From contig CP167917.1 in assembly GCA_041504365.1 (NCBI GenBank), positions 2,666,001 to 2,730,000 on the forward strand: a stretch of 64,000 nt of DNA, given 5' to 3'. Numbering within the stretch: position 1 is the first letter of the stretch; the number at the start of each line of letters is the position of its first letter. Source of the stretch: Dryocola sp. LX212 (lineage in GTDB: Bacteria > Pseudomonadota > Gammaproteobacteria > Enterobacterales > Enterobacteriaceae). Shown one piece after another: positions 1 through 8,445 of the stretch. The notes beneath the pieces are model-generated. The model saw nothing but the letters and a program-made list of their open reading frames with translations, had not been told where the DNA came from and did no database searches. Made by a program: the position numbers and the translations under genes.

Positions 1-1
1 G

Positions 2-457
2 TTTACGCCGCTCCACGGTCGCCAGGCCGCTGACGTAATCGCCTCCGCTGAGAAAGTGGGTATTAGCTGGGGCGACGGACTCAAGCTGTGGCAGCGCGAC
101 AAAGAAGTCTGGCTTTTCCCGGAGGAGATGATCCCTTTGTTTGGGAAAGTACGCTTCTCGCGCATCGGCCTGCGCCTGGCGGAGCAGTACAACAAGGGAT
201 ACCGCTGGCAGCACGAAGCCGTCATCGCTCTGGTCAAAGGGGATTGCGCTCTGGCCTTCGAGCTGACCGAGGCTGAAGCGGACGAGTGGTATCACGGACG
301 AGATGTCTATCCGGAAACCTCGCCGGTGTCTGATGACGTTGTAGTGACCTATCAGGGACAGCCCGTTGGGCTGGCGAAAAAAATAGGATCGCGCCTGAAG
401 AATAGCTATCCGCGAGAGCTGGTTCGCGACGGCAAGCTGTTCGCTGGCAGCCGTTAA
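2..457 (+). CDS. rsmF: RsmF, 16S rRNA m5C1407 methyltransferase (3' end only)
   Basis: The reading frame is open from base 2, so only the last 151 codons are present; the catalytic SAM-binding domain lies outside the window. What remains is the C-terminal RNA-binding part of the YebU/RsmF family, ending with the conserved stretch [11 protein letters not shown]. RsmF methylates C1407 of 16S rRNA in the assembled 30S subunit. The GTG at base 56 is an internal codon, not the start. Identification also rests on position: yebV and yebW follow, as in E. coli. Confidence 0.9.
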   Translation, partial: FTPLHGRQAADVIASAEKVGISWGDGLKLWQRDKEVWLFPEEMIPLFGKVRFSRIGLRLAEQYNKGYRWQHEAVIALVKGDCALAFELTEAEADEWYHGRDVYPETSPVSDDVVVTYQGQPVGLAKKIGSRLKNSYPRELVRDGKLFAGSR

Positions 458-568
458 TTAACCTTAAAAATGATCGCTTTTTATTTGGCACTTTTTGCAC
501 AGTTGACTAGGCTGAAAAGTGGGTGACCGAACTGGTCATACCACACCGGGTGCAAAAAGGAGAGCGAG

Positions 569-808
569 ATGACGAAAACCAACGTACGCATAGGCATGTT
601 CGAAATCGACGATGCCGAACTGCACGGCGAGCAGCAGGGGGAACGAACGTTAACGATCCCTTGTAAATCCGACCCTGACCTGTGCATGCAGCTTGATGCC
701 TGGGATGATGAAACCAGTATCCCTGCCGTGCTGGACGGCGAACACTCCGTACTTTACCGTCAGCATTACGACCAGAAGTCCGATGCGTGGGTCATGCGCC
801 TTGCCTGA
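569..808 (+). CDS. yebV: YebV, small conserved protein of unknown function
   Basis: A 79-aa acidic soluble protein. The central block TLTIPCKSDPDLCMQLDAWD is nearly invariant in enterobacterial YebV, and the C-terminus VMRLA also fits. The ATG follows a good ribosome site (AAGGAG, about 7 nt upstream). No signal peptide or membrane segment is visible. The function is not known; E. coli yebV has been linked to stress and stationary-phase expression, which the sequence here neither supports nor contradicts. Confidence 0.92.
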   Translation: MTKTNVRIGMFEIDDAELHGEQQGERTLTIPCKSDPDLCMQLDAWDDETSIPAVLDGEHSVLYRQHYDQKSDAWVMRLA

Positions 809-915
809 TCCAGAATGAACCCGTCGCCAGGCGGGTTATTTTTAAACTTCCGGATATCCCCTCTTTCCGACGGATCCCCTACAATAAAACTAAACGGAGC
901 GGTCAAGAGGCGCTA

Positions 916-1107
916 ATGTTTGCTTTGGTTTTATTTGTTTGTTACTTGGACGGCGGCTGCGACGATATCGTCATTGATGTGTTTAACACGGAACAGCAGT
1001 GCCTGTCGGCGATGGATGAGCAGCGTATGCGGCACGGGGGCTGTTACCCGGTAGAGGAATTTATCGACAGCTTCTGGCGTCCGGCGCAGGAGTACAGCGA
1101 CCTCTAG
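916..1107 (+). CDS. yebW: YebW, small conserved protein of unknown function
   Basis: A 63-aa protein matching enterobacterial YebW along its whole length (MFALVLFVCYLDGGC at the start, FWRPAQEY near the end). A longer in-frame extension back to 787 overlaps yebV and does not fit the family, so the ATG at 916 is chosen. Cysteines at the N-terminal hydrophobic segment and in the middle are conserved. It ends three bases before the convergent pphA remnant. Function unknown. Confidence 0.88.
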   Translation: MFALVLFVCYLDGGCDDIVIDVFNTEQQCLSAMDEQRMRHGGCYPVEEFIDSFWRPAQEYSDL

Positions 1108-1110
1108 CCG

Positions 1111-1754
1111 CTACTGCACCTGGACCAGCGTCAGCTGGTTGCCAAATACCGCTCCGGTATCGATATAATTCTGGTTGTAAAAATGGGCACTGTTTTTAAG
1201 CGGCGTATGCCCGAAATAAAACTCATCGGCACCGGTGATGCTCTCGCCTTCCCCCGCCATACTGCGTGTGAGCCTGTCACGGCTCCACACCAGCCGATGT
1301 TGGTCAACCGGCTTGTTCCAGGCGTAATCAGAAGAAGGATAATCCGCATGGGCAATGACGAACAGTTTATCGCCGGTGTGTAGCTCGATAATCAGCGGCA
1401 GCTTGCCGCTGCGCAGTAAGGCTGCCCGCACCCAGTCATGTCTTGAGGCTGTCAGCCCCCGAAACCAGTCGCCGCCGTTCATTCCCCACAGCATCCCGTC
1501 ACCGTGCTCCAGCGCGGCTAATGCCATTTCTTCATGATTACCGCGTACCGCCCTGAACCAGCGTTTATCCAGCAGGGCGAGGCGCCAGGGCTGTCCGGAC
1601 CACGGTCGATCACATCGCCCACGGAGATCACCAGATCCTGCCAGGGGTCGAAATTGCAGGCTATCAGCTGCGCGACCAGCTTCGTCAGGCAGCCATGCAG
1701 ATCGCCCACGATATAAATATGCCGCCAGTTTTCACCGTCAATCCGCTGATACAT
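1111..1754 (-). pseudogene. pphA: pphA, serine/threonine protein phosphatase 1, frameshifted
   Basis: Two overlapping frames together make one PphA-like PPP-family metallophosphatase. The first carries GDLHGC and GDVIDRGP and then runs off frame into a stop. The second resumes after the expected GNHE motif and carries the WSR...GHTPL...IDTGAVFG part. Adding one base near a GGG run at 1588-1590 (CCC on the coding strand) restores a continuous protein through LALLDKRW and RGNHEEMALAAL. So the GNHE metal-binding motif is encoded only out of frame. In E. coli PphA signals protein misfolding through CpxRA. Either a true pseudogene or a one-base sequencing error in a C run. Confidence 0.85.
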
Positions 1755-1804
1755 AGCGTCACCCCCGGCCTGTACCCAATAATTCAGTATAGGCCAGAGC
1801 CAAA

Positions 1805-2332
1805 TCAGGAGGGGTGACGAACCAACATTCGCACCCGTTTACCGTGGTAGGTTACAAAGTGTCGAAAAAGAAAGCCGTTGCTTTCGGCAAGGTGAATGGA
1901 GCGCTGGTTGTCGTCGTCAATAATGCAGCATACTGGCCCGTCAAACGCGCCGTCCGCCCAGGTTAAAATCGCCTTTAGCGCTTCCTTTGCGTACCCCATT
2001 CCCTGTACTGCCGGGATCAGAGACCAGCCTGCCTCCGGGTATTCCAGCGGCGGAGTGAGATCGCGATGGGCTTCCTGAAAACCAAACGAGCCGATATAGC
2101 GCCCCGTTGATTTCTCAAAGAGTGCCCAGTAGCCGTAGCCAAACGCGTGCCAGTGGCCGATATAACGCAGCAGGCGACCCCAGGTCATCTCAGCACTTTG
2201 CGGCTGGCCATTGCCGATAAATTTCACCATTTCAGGGTCGGCCCAGCAGGCCGCCAGCTCGTCAAAATCGTCCAGTGTTATCTGGCGTAGCGTCAGCCGC
2301 TCAGTGTCTAACTCAGGTGCTTCCGTAATCAT
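1805..2332 (-). CDS. GNAT family N-acetyltransferase (RimJ/RimL-like)
   Basis: A 175-aa protein with the layout of the RimJ/RimL branch of GNAT acetyltransferases: N-terminal TERLTLRQI strand, the LRYIGHWHAFGYGYWAL region, and the acetyl-CoA pyrophosphate-binding loop around residues 110-120 (VQGMGYAKEAL, standing in for the usual Q/RxxGxG/A). C-terminal N-x-x-S-x-x-L-x-x-x-x-G-F (NQRSIHLAESNGF) is also typical. Substrate is unknown; relatives acetylate small molecules or protein N-termini. It lies 15 bp downstream of the MFS gene on the same strand and is probably cotranscribed. Not part of the E. coli K-12 gene order here. Confidence 0.8.
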   Translation of the reverse strand: MITEAPELDTERLTLRQITLDDFDELAACWADPEMVKFIGNGQPQSAEMTWGRLLRYIGHWHAFGYGYWALFEKSTGRYIGSFGFQEAHRDLTPPLEYPEAGWSLIPAVQGMGYAKEALKAILTWADGAFDGPVCCIIDDDNQRSIHLAESNGFLFRHFVTYHGKRVRMLVRHPS

Positions 2333-2347
2333 TTCTATCCCCCTTTA

Positions 2348-3601
2348 TTATGCATTCTGCAGGCGTGACAGCATGCTGACCCTGCAGGCGTAGATAATCG
2401 CGCACAACAGCAGGCTCAGCAAGGCGGTGCTGATGAATACCCCTGCTCCGGTAAGGGCTAGCATCAAGCCGCCTATTAACGGCCCGGCTGCGATCCCCAG
2501 CGTCGTCAGCGTGGAGGCGCCAAGATAGGCACCGCGGTGTTCGGCGGGGGCCAGCTGGTCGAGCAGAATATTAAGATTAGGCATCAGAATTGCCTCCCCC
2601 ATGCTGAAAATGCCGGTGACCATGAGCCATACCCAGGTTTCCGTCGAGCGCGTGGCAAAAAAGCAAAGCTGCGAAAAAGCAAAGATCGCCCCGCCCAGCA
2701 AAATACGTTTCGGCAGATTAATCTGCGCCATAAAACGCACGATGAAGGTCTGAAACACCAGCACGGTGCAGGCGTTAGTCACCAGAATAAGGGTGATGAG
2801 CTTCACCGCCGCGTTCGCGTTAAGCAACAATAAATACTGCGGCAATACCGCCTCGTAATGGATAAAGACGATGCTGCATAAAATGCTGCACAGCAGCGCC
2901 GCAACGTAGATTTTATCCCTGGCGATGATGCCCATCACCTGATGCAGCTTAACCGTTGGGCCGCTGCTGGCCTGCTGTTCGCTTAACAGTTTTCCCGCCG
3001 GGATAAAGAGCAGCACGTAAACGAAGAACGGCAGATAGGTCAGCCCGGTGATTAAAAACGTGCCTTTCTGGGACGTGAGGCCGAAAACAATCCCTACCAG
3101 CGGGCCAAACACCGCCGCAACGTTAATCAGGTAATAACGCATTTGCAGGGCAAGCGCGCGGCGATGGCGGTCACCGAGCAGGTCACTCATCAGGGCGCGG
3201 ACCGGCGGGTCGACCCACGCAAAGCACACGCCGATGATCATCAGTCCGGTGATAAACAGCCCCATTCCCGTGGCAAGGGCAAGCGTCATATACCCCACGG
3301 CGGAAAAACCGCAGCCCAGCAGAAGAATAACCCGTCGGCCAAGCCTGTCGGAGATCTGCCCGCCGTACATGCCGAGCACCACCGAAATCAGCGCGCTGCT
3401 GGTCATCGCCATGCCAATGGCAATCGGCGACATATGGTAATTCTGCGTCATGATCACCGCGATAAACGGCCATGCCATAAAATAGCTGAACCGGATGACG
3501 AGCGTAAAAAATAGCAGTGCGTGAACGGTGCACGGAAAGGTTTTTAACGTCTGGAATATGCTCGCTTCCGCGCAGGCCCCGGCGGCGGGTTTTGTCGTCA
3601 T
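2348..3601 (-). CDS. MFS efflux transporter (12 TM)
   Basis: A 417-aa polytopic membrane protein with twelve predicted helices in two halves. The MFS motif A is clear between helices 2 and 3 (GGQISDRLGRRVILLLG). The second half has a long loop with GKLLSEQQASSGPTVK before helix 7. Overall this is a drug:H+ antiporter-1 type protein, similar in plan to MdtH/YdeE, but I do not recognise a specific orthologue. Start ATG has AGGATG upstream. Likely forms an operon with the GNAT gene that follows; efflux plus acetylation would fit a detoxification pair, which is inference. Confidence 0.8.
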   Translation of the reverse strand: MTTKPAAGACAEASIFQTLKTFPCTVHALLFFTLVIRFSYFMAWPFIAVIMTQNYHMSPIAIGMAMTSSALISVVLGMYGGQISDRLGRRVILLLGCGFSAVGYMTLALATGMGLFITGLMIIGVCFAWVDPPVRALMSDLLGDRHRRALALQMRYYLINVAAVFGPLVGIVFGLTSQKGTFLITGLTYLPFFVYVLLFIPAGKLLSEQQASSGPTVKLHQVMGIIARDKIYVAALLCSILCSIVFIHYEAVLPQYLLLLNANAAVKLITLILVTNACTVLVFQTFIVRFMAQINLPKRILLGGAIFAFSQLCFFATRSTETWVWLMVTGIFSMGEAILMPNLNILLDQLAPAEHRGAYLGASTLTTLGIAAGPLIGGLMLALTGAGVFISTALLSLLLCAIIYACRVSMLSRLQNA

Positions 3602-3811
3602 ACATCATCCTGTACATTTTTGTTATTAAGATGCGGGACCGCCCTGCAATATAAGCGGTTAAATAGTAATAAGATTATTCCGCCGCAGCCGCAACGATAA
3701 TGTTAAGGAAATGTTTAATTCGCCAGCTTATGATTCGAACGCTCTCGACGGCAGCGATTTATAGGGAAAAGTGTGATGCAGGCCCCAGAGGGCGGTGATA
3801 AACACTAAATT

Positions 3812-3840
3812 GACCGGTAACCCCTTGCGGGCTACCGGTG
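3812..3840 (-). terminator. Inverted repeat downstream of the SulP gene
   Basis: A GC-rich hairpin (ACCGGTA arm on each side of a short loop) starts 10 bases after the SulP stop in the leftward direction. There is no strong U run, so it may be a weak terminator or an mRNA-stabilising stem. Confidence 0.4.
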
Positions 3841-3849
3841 TGAAGAGGA

Positions 3850-5340
3850 TTACAGTTTACCTGTGAGCCGTTCGTGGAAGTCCGCGCTGCGAATATCCAG
3901 GCCAACGATTTCTACTCTGCTCTCATAGCGCCGGTAGCGGGTTTCAATAGCGTCCAGCACCGCGACGGTTGAGGCATCCCATATCTGCGCGTGTGACAGG
4001 TCGATAATGACGTGCTGCGGGTCGTCGGCGTAGCGGAAATGTTCGAACAGATCGTTACTGCTGGCGAAGAACAGCGGCCCGGTCACCGTATAGCGAACGG
4101 AGCTACCATCATACGCGAGCTTACGCTCCGCGCGAACAACGTGGGCGATACGGCGGGCAAACAGCATCATGGCGAAAATCACGCCGCCCAGCACGCCGAT
4201 GGCCAGATTCCCCGTATAGACGGTGACGACAACCGTGACGATCATCACCAGCGTCTCCGGTACCGGCATGCGCCTTAAGGTCGACGGTTTTACGCTGTGC
4301 CAGTTAAGCGTTTTAACCGCCACAATCATCATAATGCCCGCCAGCACCACCATCGGGATCTTTGCCATCATGTCGCTGAGGCCGGTTACCAGCAGCAGAA
4401 GCACCAGGCCTGCGGCCAGCGTAGAAATACGCGTGCGGCCCTTGCCCAGCTCGACGTTGACGATGGTCTGTCCGATCATCGCGCAGCCCGCGATGCCGCC
4501 GTAGAACCCGGCAAAAATGTTAGACAGCCCAAGCCCCCAGCATTCGCGGCGTTTGCTGGACGGCGTATCCGTCAGATCGTCCACCAGCTTCGCCGTCAGC
4601 AGAGACTCCATCAGGCCTACAAACGCGATGCTCAATGCACACGGCCAGATAATACGCAGCGTATCCAGGCTCAGCGGAACCATCAGCTCGGTCAGACCGG
4701 GCAGGCCAGCTTTCATCGGGCCGGTATCCCCTACCGTTGGCATCGTCCAGCCCATCGCCACGCTGGCAACGGTGATGACCACGATTGCCACCAGCGGCGA
4801 CGGGACGGTTTTGAACACGCGTGGCAGCAAAAGCACTATCGCCAGCGTTGCTGCGAATAATCCCCAGACTAACGGGCTGTTTCCCCAGACGTGCGGCACC
4901 TGGGCAAAGAAAATCAGAATACCCAGCGCGTTCACAAATCCGGTCATCACGGAAAGCGGGATATAACGCATCATGCGCGCAAGACCAGTCACGCCGAACA
5001 GGATCTGGATCAGCCCACCCAGCACGACTGCGGGCAAAATATATCCCACGCCATACTGATGCACCATCGGTCCGATAACTAACGCCACGGAACCTGCCGC
5101 CGCCGTCACCACCGCCGGACGACCGCCGAGCACTGACATCGCCAGGCAAAGCACGATGGACGCGACAAGGCTGACCTTCGGATCGACCCCGGCAATAACG
5201 GAAAAAGAGATAACTTCAGGGATCAGCGCCAGCGCTGTGATCACACCAGCCAGGGTTTCCCGTACGAGCAGTCGCGGAGAGCGTAAGACAGCGCCAAGAG
5301 AATTCTCCCTCGCATGCGTCTGTGCTTGAATGGTTGTCAT
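3850..5340 (-). CDS. SulP-family anion transporter with STAS domain
   Basis: A 496-aa inner-membrane protein. Residues 1-390 form the SulP/SLC26 transport core with hydrophobic helices throughout; the family signature is seen early (ETLAGVITALALIPEVISFS) and in the middle (GFYGGIAGCAMIGQTIVNV). Residues about 400-490 form a cytoplasmic STAS domain (VIIDLSHAQIWDASTVAVLD). SulP proteins carry sulfate, bicarbonate or C4-dicarboxylates; the substrate cannot be read from sequence. It stands alone, between an MFS-GNAT pair and a glycine-zipper gene, in a block absent from E. coli at this place. The ATG start has only a weak ribosome site. Confidence 0.88.
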   Translation of the reverse strand: MTTIQAQTHARENSLGAVLRSPRLLVRETLAGVITALALIPEVISFSVIAGVDPKVSLVASIVLCLAMSVLGGRPAVVTAAAGSVALVIGPMVHQYGVGYILPAVVLGGLIQILFGVTGLARMMRYIPLSVMTGFVNALGILIFFAQVPHVWGNSPLVWGLFAATLAIVLLLPRVFKTVPSPLVAIVVITVASVAMGWTMPTVGDTGPMKAGLPGLTELMVPLSLDTLRIIWPCALSIAFVGLMESLLTAKLVDDLTDTPSSKRRECWGLGLSNIFAGFYGGIAGCAMIGQTIVNVELGKGRTRISTLAAGLVLLLLVTGLSDMMAKIPMVVLAGIMMIVAVKTLNWHSVKPSTLRRMPVPETLVMIVTVVVTVYTGNLAIGVLGGVIFAMMLFARRIAHVVRAERKLAYDGSSVRYTVTGPLFFASSNDLFEHFRYADDPQHVIIDLSHAQIWDASTVAVLDAIETRYRRYESRVEIVGLDIRSADFHERLTGKL

Positions 5341-5448
5341 AGAGTTGTCTTTGCAGGTTTGTCGTTTTTATTACCGCGCCTTCACGGGCGGGTGTGGCCA
5401 GGCTGGACGTGATTGTACTTGCAGAATCGTGAGGATGCTAATGAATGT

Positions 5449-5476
5449 AAAAAGCCCCGGCGAATGCCAGGGCTGA
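5449..5476 (-). terminator. Intrinsic terminator of the glycine-zipper gene
   Basis: Leftward reading gives GCCCTGGC-ATTC-GCCGGGGC followed by TTTTT, 21 bases after the stop of the gene at 5498. A textbook Rho-independent terminator. Confidence 0.85.
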
Positions 5477-5497
5477 AGGACCGTTCTTTGACTGGTA

Positions 5498-5929
5498 TCA
5501 GACCGCCTTATCGACGTTGGTATTTGAGCCCCGGGTCAGAATGCGGACCTTATCGCCAGGATTGAAGACGAGGTTGCCGTTAAGCGTCTGCACAACGTCA
5601 ATTGTTTGCCCGCTGTCGGTTTTAATCAGTAGATCGACCTTCTGGATACCCTGCTGCTGACTCTGATTATAACGGGAAGCCGCGACCCCTGCGACGGCAC
5701 CGCCAGCGGTCATCGCCTTTTTTCCCTTACCGTTGCCAAACTGGTGGCCAACAACGCCTCCCAGCGCACCGGCAGCGGCGCTGCGCAGCGGATGGTAAAC
5801 CCCCTGCGCGCCGGCAATGACGTGGCTCTGCTGCACGACGCCGTATTCCACCAGCGTTTTAGTTCCGGCAAGGCTGGCGTGACTCACTAATATAAGAAGG
5901 CCGGAGGCGATGAGTACGATTTTTTTCAT
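5498..5929 (-). CDS. Exported glycine-zipper protein (SlyB/YcfJ-like)
   Basis: A 143-aa protein with a cleavable signal peptide (MKKIVLIASGLLILVSHASLAG). Residues about 45-90 hold a glycine zipper (AAAGALGGVVGHQFGNGKGKKAMTAGGAVAGV), the pattern of the glycine-zipper 2TM family, and the C-terminal half is a small beta-rich region (VDLLIKTDSGQTIDVVQ). Unlike SlyB it has no lipobox cysteine, so it is probably periplasmic or membrane-inserted rather than a lipoprotein. The ATG at 5929 is chosen because the signal peptide starts there; a longer frame to 6016 adds an unrelated hydrophilic stretch. Function in envelope integrity is inferred from the family only. Confidence 0.8.
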   Translation of the reverse strand: MKKIVLIASGLLILVSHASLAGTKTLVEYGVVQQSHVIAGAQGVYHPLRSAAAGALGGVVGHQFGNGKGKKAMTAGGAVAGVAASRYNQSQQQGIQKVDLLIKTDSGQTIDVVQTLNGNLVFNPGDKVRILTRGSNTNVDKAV

Positions 5930-6335
5930 GATGTTTTTTTTTCCATTTTTAAGCTTATCCGTGAATTTACCTGCAAGAAATTGTCGTGCTAAGGCAATAG
6001 TGCAAATAGCGATCAACGCTAAATCATCATTACTGCTTAACCCTATCTTTTATTTCATTAGCCCTATTATTACGGGGTATTCTGGGTAACAGATGAACTG
6101 ATGTACCAAGGTACAAAACGCGTTTTTTATCAGCAAGGCGGTCTTTGTAAGAAATTTTTTTATAAATAACAATGAGCTATCCAATATATCTGGCTTTTAA
6201 TAACCCTCTACTCTTTTTAACGTGAACAAAATCATTTTCTCCTGCAAAAGCTGCATTTATAGCTAAGCATTATCCAGGCAGCATGAGCTATAACTAAACG
6301 GCTTGAAAAAGTAGCTGAAATGTTAAAAAAACTGC
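5930..6335. other. AT-rich intergenic region, no gene seen
   Basis: About 400 bases of low-GC DNA between the glycine-zipper gene and the RyeA promoter. No open frame with a ribosome site and credible composition, no repeat and no tRNA were found. Probably holds the promoter for the leftward gene at 5929 and may be the scar where the GNAT-MFS-SulP block joins the conserved backbone. Confidence 0.5.
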
Positions 6336-6363
6336 TGGACATCGAAGACCCCGGCGATATGAT
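6336..6363 (+). promoter_or_regulatory. Candidate sigma-70 promoter of RyeA/SraC
   Basis: TGGACA (5/6 match to -35) at 6336-6341, 16-bp spacer, TATGAT (5/6 match to -10) at 6358-6363. It predicts a start near 6370, about 50 bases before the antisense end of SdsR, which agrees with the geometry known for E. coli RyeA. Confidence 0.55.
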
Positions 6364-6419
6364 AAAAAACACTGTTTGCGGCGAGACCAGGGAAAGAGTT
6401 AAATCGCTATATTTCGGAT

Positions 6420-6523
6420 AAAAAAAGACCGAATACGATTCCTATATTCGGTCCAGGGAAATGGCTCTTGGGAGAGAGCCGTGCGCTAAAAGTTGGCATT
6501 AATGCAGGCTTAGTCGCCTTGCC
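6420..6523 (-). ncRNA. sdsR: SdsR (RyeB) stationary-phase sRNA
   Basis: 104 nt, the exact length of enterobacterial SdsR. The 5' end starts GGCAAGGCGACTAAGCC, and the internal single-stranded seed region with GCCAACTTTTAGCGCACGG and the 3' terminator hairpin of the ACCGAATA/TATTCGGT type followed by a T run are all present. SdsR is a sigma-S dependent Hfq sRNA that represses targets such as ompD, mutS and tolC. Position next to yebY is as in E. coli and Salmonella. Confidence 0.95.
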
Positions 6524-6528
6524 TATTA

Positions 6529-6535
6529 AGAATAG
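6529..6535 (-). promoter_or_regulatory. Sigma-S type -10 element of sdsR
   Basis: Leftward reading gives CTATTCTTAA, ending a few bases before the SdsR 5' end at 6523. CTAT-A/T-CT with a C at the first position and TAA after it is the sigma-S flavoured -10, matching the known RpoS control of sdsR. Confidence 0.7.
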
Positions 6536-6612
6536 ATTACCGCCGCAGGTTTTCCAGTCCGGCCCTGAAGTGTTCGGAAAAAAACCTTTCGTCAGGTGAT
6601 TATTATAATAAA

Positions 6613-6652
6613 AACAGCAATAACCGTTTTTCGGCTATTGCTGTTTTTTTTG
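6613..6652. terminator. Bidirectional terminator between ryeA and yebY
   Basis: A 10-bp perfect stem (AACAGCAATA with its complement) flanked by T8 on the plus strand and a T run on the minus strand, so it can end both RyeA (rightward) and yebY (leftward, stop 22 bases away). Confidence 0.85.
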
Positions 6653-6673
6653 GCATAAATCTGGAGGGTGGTG

Positions 6674-7015
6674 CTATTTACACAGCTTTTCGGCGCGTTC
6701 GATAAACGGCGCGAGGCTCATTTTCTGGCCGGGTGCGTTAGGATCGTCAACCTGAATCACGCTTATTGGCTGTCCGGTCGTTTTGCCGCTTTTCACCAGC
6801 TGTTCGGCTTCGTCGTTCAGCGGATACTGCATCAGGGTGCTCGGGTTGATGGCAAACAGGGCATGATCCGCCCGGCAGCTCAGCATCACCTCTTCGCGGT
6901 TAAACGCCCATTTCTCTTTGCCTACCTCAAAACGGCTTACCGTGATGATTTGCGGTGCCGCAAGCGCCGTACCGCTTAGGGACAGTAATAACAGCGTCAA
7001 AATACTCTTTTTCAT
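6674..7015 (-). CDS. yebY: YebY, periplasmic DUF2511 protein
   Basis: A 113-aa protein with a signal peptide ([19 protein letters not shown], cut before APQ). The mature part is a single DUF2511 domain with two cysteines (LSCRAD and the last residues EKLCK), able to form a disulfide. The ribosome site is the purine-rich GAGAGAGAG run. It follows yebZ and yobA on the same strand by 24 bp, so all three are likely one operon; in E. coli the yobA-yebZ-yebY set has been tied to copper homeostasis. Confidence 0.93.
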   Translation of the reverse strand: MKKSILTLLLLSLSGTALAAPQIITVSRFEVGKEKWAFNREEVMLSCRADHALFAINPSTLMQYPLNDEAEQLVKSGKTTGQPISVIQVDDPNAPGQKMSLAPFIERAEKLCK

Positions 7016-7039
7016 CTCTCTCTCTCAGGCAAGCTGCCG

Positions 7040-7915
7040 TCAGAACGGCTCCCAGGTAGCAAAGGTGCTCACCGCAAGGAGGACCGCTACCGACAAAATC
7101 ACTTCCAGCCAGGTCAGCTGGATAAAACGAATCTGCGCCGCATCCGTGGGGCCGTTCATGCGCGGCACCAGAAAATAGCGGTTTATCAGCGCTATTGTCA
7201 CCATTACTGCCACAAGGGCAACTTTTAGCAGCAACAATTGCACATAGGCACTGTCCAGCGGCAGGGACCAGCCGAGGATCATCAGGCCGTTAACTCCGCC
7301 GGTCACAATCACTGCGGCAACGGCAAGGTGCCCGTAGCGCGAAAAACGCATCATTGCCGTGATCGCTGCCTGTCGCCAGCGGGGTTTACGCGCCATATGC
7401 ATACACATCAGCAGGGGAAGCAGGCCCCCCGCCCACCAGGCTGCGCTAAGCAGATGAACAGCGTGATTAATACGTTGAACGCCGCCCGCCATCCCCTCGC
7501 GCATAGCAGCATGGCCGACACCGGCAAGCAGGATTAGCTGGGCCGCCGCCAGCAGCATCAGCACGCTCTGCAACGCTCTGGGTTTAAGCAGATACACCAC
7601 AACGGTCACTACGCCGAGCAATATCTGCCATATCCAGACCGCGCCGAACCGGGTGCCCAGCACAGCCTGCCAGACCTGCGGGTTAACGGTGTCAACCCAG
7701 CCGTTGCCCATCAGGCCCGCCTGCACGCTCAACATTGCCAGCCCGCTGATTAAGCTCAGCCAGATGGCGGCGCGCCATTGCTTAGCAAGCCGCGTAACCA
7801 GTACGGGTTTGAACGCCTGCGGGGCAAGGAGCGCGCTGCAAACAGTGCTGCCAAACAGCACCATTAACGAAGCGAAGTGGACGAACCGTAGCGCGATAAA
7901 AAGCGTCGACAGCAT
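7040..7915 (-). CDS. yebZ: YebZ, CopD-family inner-membrane copper protein
   Basis: A 291-aa integral membrane protein with about eight hydrophobic helices, the CopD/YebZ (PF05425) arrangement. Family histidines are seen in RFVHFASLMVLFG near the N-terminus, in GVGHAAMREG, and in NHAVHLLSAAWWAGGL. CopD proteins are thought to move copper across the inner membrane together with periplasmic CopC. It starts 5 bp after the stop of yobA (a CopC homologue), so the two are translationally close. Length agrees with E. coli YebZ (290 aa). Confidence 0.93.
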   Translation of the reverse strand: MLSTLFIALRFVHFASLMVLFGSTVCSALLAPQAFKPVLVTRLAKQWRAAIWLSLISGLAMLSVQAGLMGNGWVDTVNPQVWQAVLGTRFGAVWIWQILLGVVTVVVYLLKPRALQSVLMLLAAAQLILLAGVGHAAMREGMAGGVQRINHAVHLLSAAWWAGGLLPLLMCMHMARKPRWRQAAITAMMRFSRYGHLAVAAVIVTGGVNGLMILGWSLPLDSAYVQLLLLKVALVAVMVTIALINRYFLVPRMNGPTDAAQIRFIQLTWLEVILSVAVLLAVSTFATWEPF

Positions 7916-7920
7916 CGCGC

Positions 7921-8295
7921 TTATTTCACGGAGAAGCTGTAGTTCCCTTTGGTTTTGTGCCCGTCTACGGACACCACGTGCCAGTCAACCTTGTAATCAC
8001 CCGGCTTTAACGACTCTTCCAGCGGCACGATTAGCTGTTTGTTGTCTTTCTCATTGCGCTTAACCGCACCGGTTTTAACTGTTGCCTGCCCGGGACCGGT
8101 AACGGCCACGCCGCTGAAATTCGGTTCAATTCCTTCGGAAAAATCAAGGGTCAGCGCCTGCGGTGCGGCAGTAACCGCGGCGTCCGCAGCCGGATACTGA
8201 TGTTTAAGATGAGCATGAGCGAATGCGGCAGGAGAAGCGGCAATCGCAGCGAAAAATGCTGCGGCGGCGAGGATACGCGGGGTGGTGAAAGCCAT
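7921..8295 (-). CDS. yobA: YobA, CopC-family periplasmic copper-binding protein
   Basis: A 124-aa secreted protein. The signal peptide ends at AFA so that the mature protein begins HAHLKHQYP; an N-terminal histidine of this type forms the Cu(II) site in CopC proteins. The second copper ligand region is DWHVVSVDGHKTKG. The rest is the small CopC beta-barrel. AAGGA is well placed before the ATG. It is the first gene of the yobA-yebZ-yebY operon. Confidence 0.93.
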   Translation of the reverse strand: MAFTTPRILAAAAFFAAIAASPAAFAHAHLKHQYPAADAAVTAAPQALTLDFSEGIEPNFSGVAVTGPGQATVKTGAVKRNEKDNKQLIVPLEESLKPGDYKVDWHVVSVDGHKTKGNYSFSVK

Positions 8296-8445
8296 ATCAA
8301 CTATTCCTTTTTATTATGCCAGTGCGCGAAAGGATAACCCCGAGCGGCGGTCAAGTCGAGATGAGAACGGCTATCAATGCGTGTAAAGACTTGTCATCGG
8401 GTTCATCTGCAAGTACCTTCTGCGATGACCAGAAAGGAGAAGCTT

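Larger units (their letters stand above)
6370..6652 (+). ncRNA. ryeA: RyeA (SraC) sRNA, antisense partner of SdsR
   Basis: On the strand opposite SdsR and spanning all of it. The 3' end is fixed by a strong hairpin with AACAGCAATA/TATTGCTGTT arms and eight T residues ending at about 6651. The 5' end is placed from the promoter at 6336-6363 and is approximate. Length about 280 nt, close to the roughly 250-275 nt reported in E. coli. RyeA and SdsR are fully complementary over about 100 nt and titrate each other, with RyeA acting as a sponge or antitoxin-like partner. Confidence 0.75.

Noticed and set aside
6283-6421. Short plus-strand frame (33 codons from ATG at 6320, ending at 6421) with protein-like composition upstream of SdsR
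   Set aside because: It has no ribosome site, is broken upstream by a stop, and overlaps the RyeA promoter and start. Could be the scar of a lost gene, but not supportable as a CDS.
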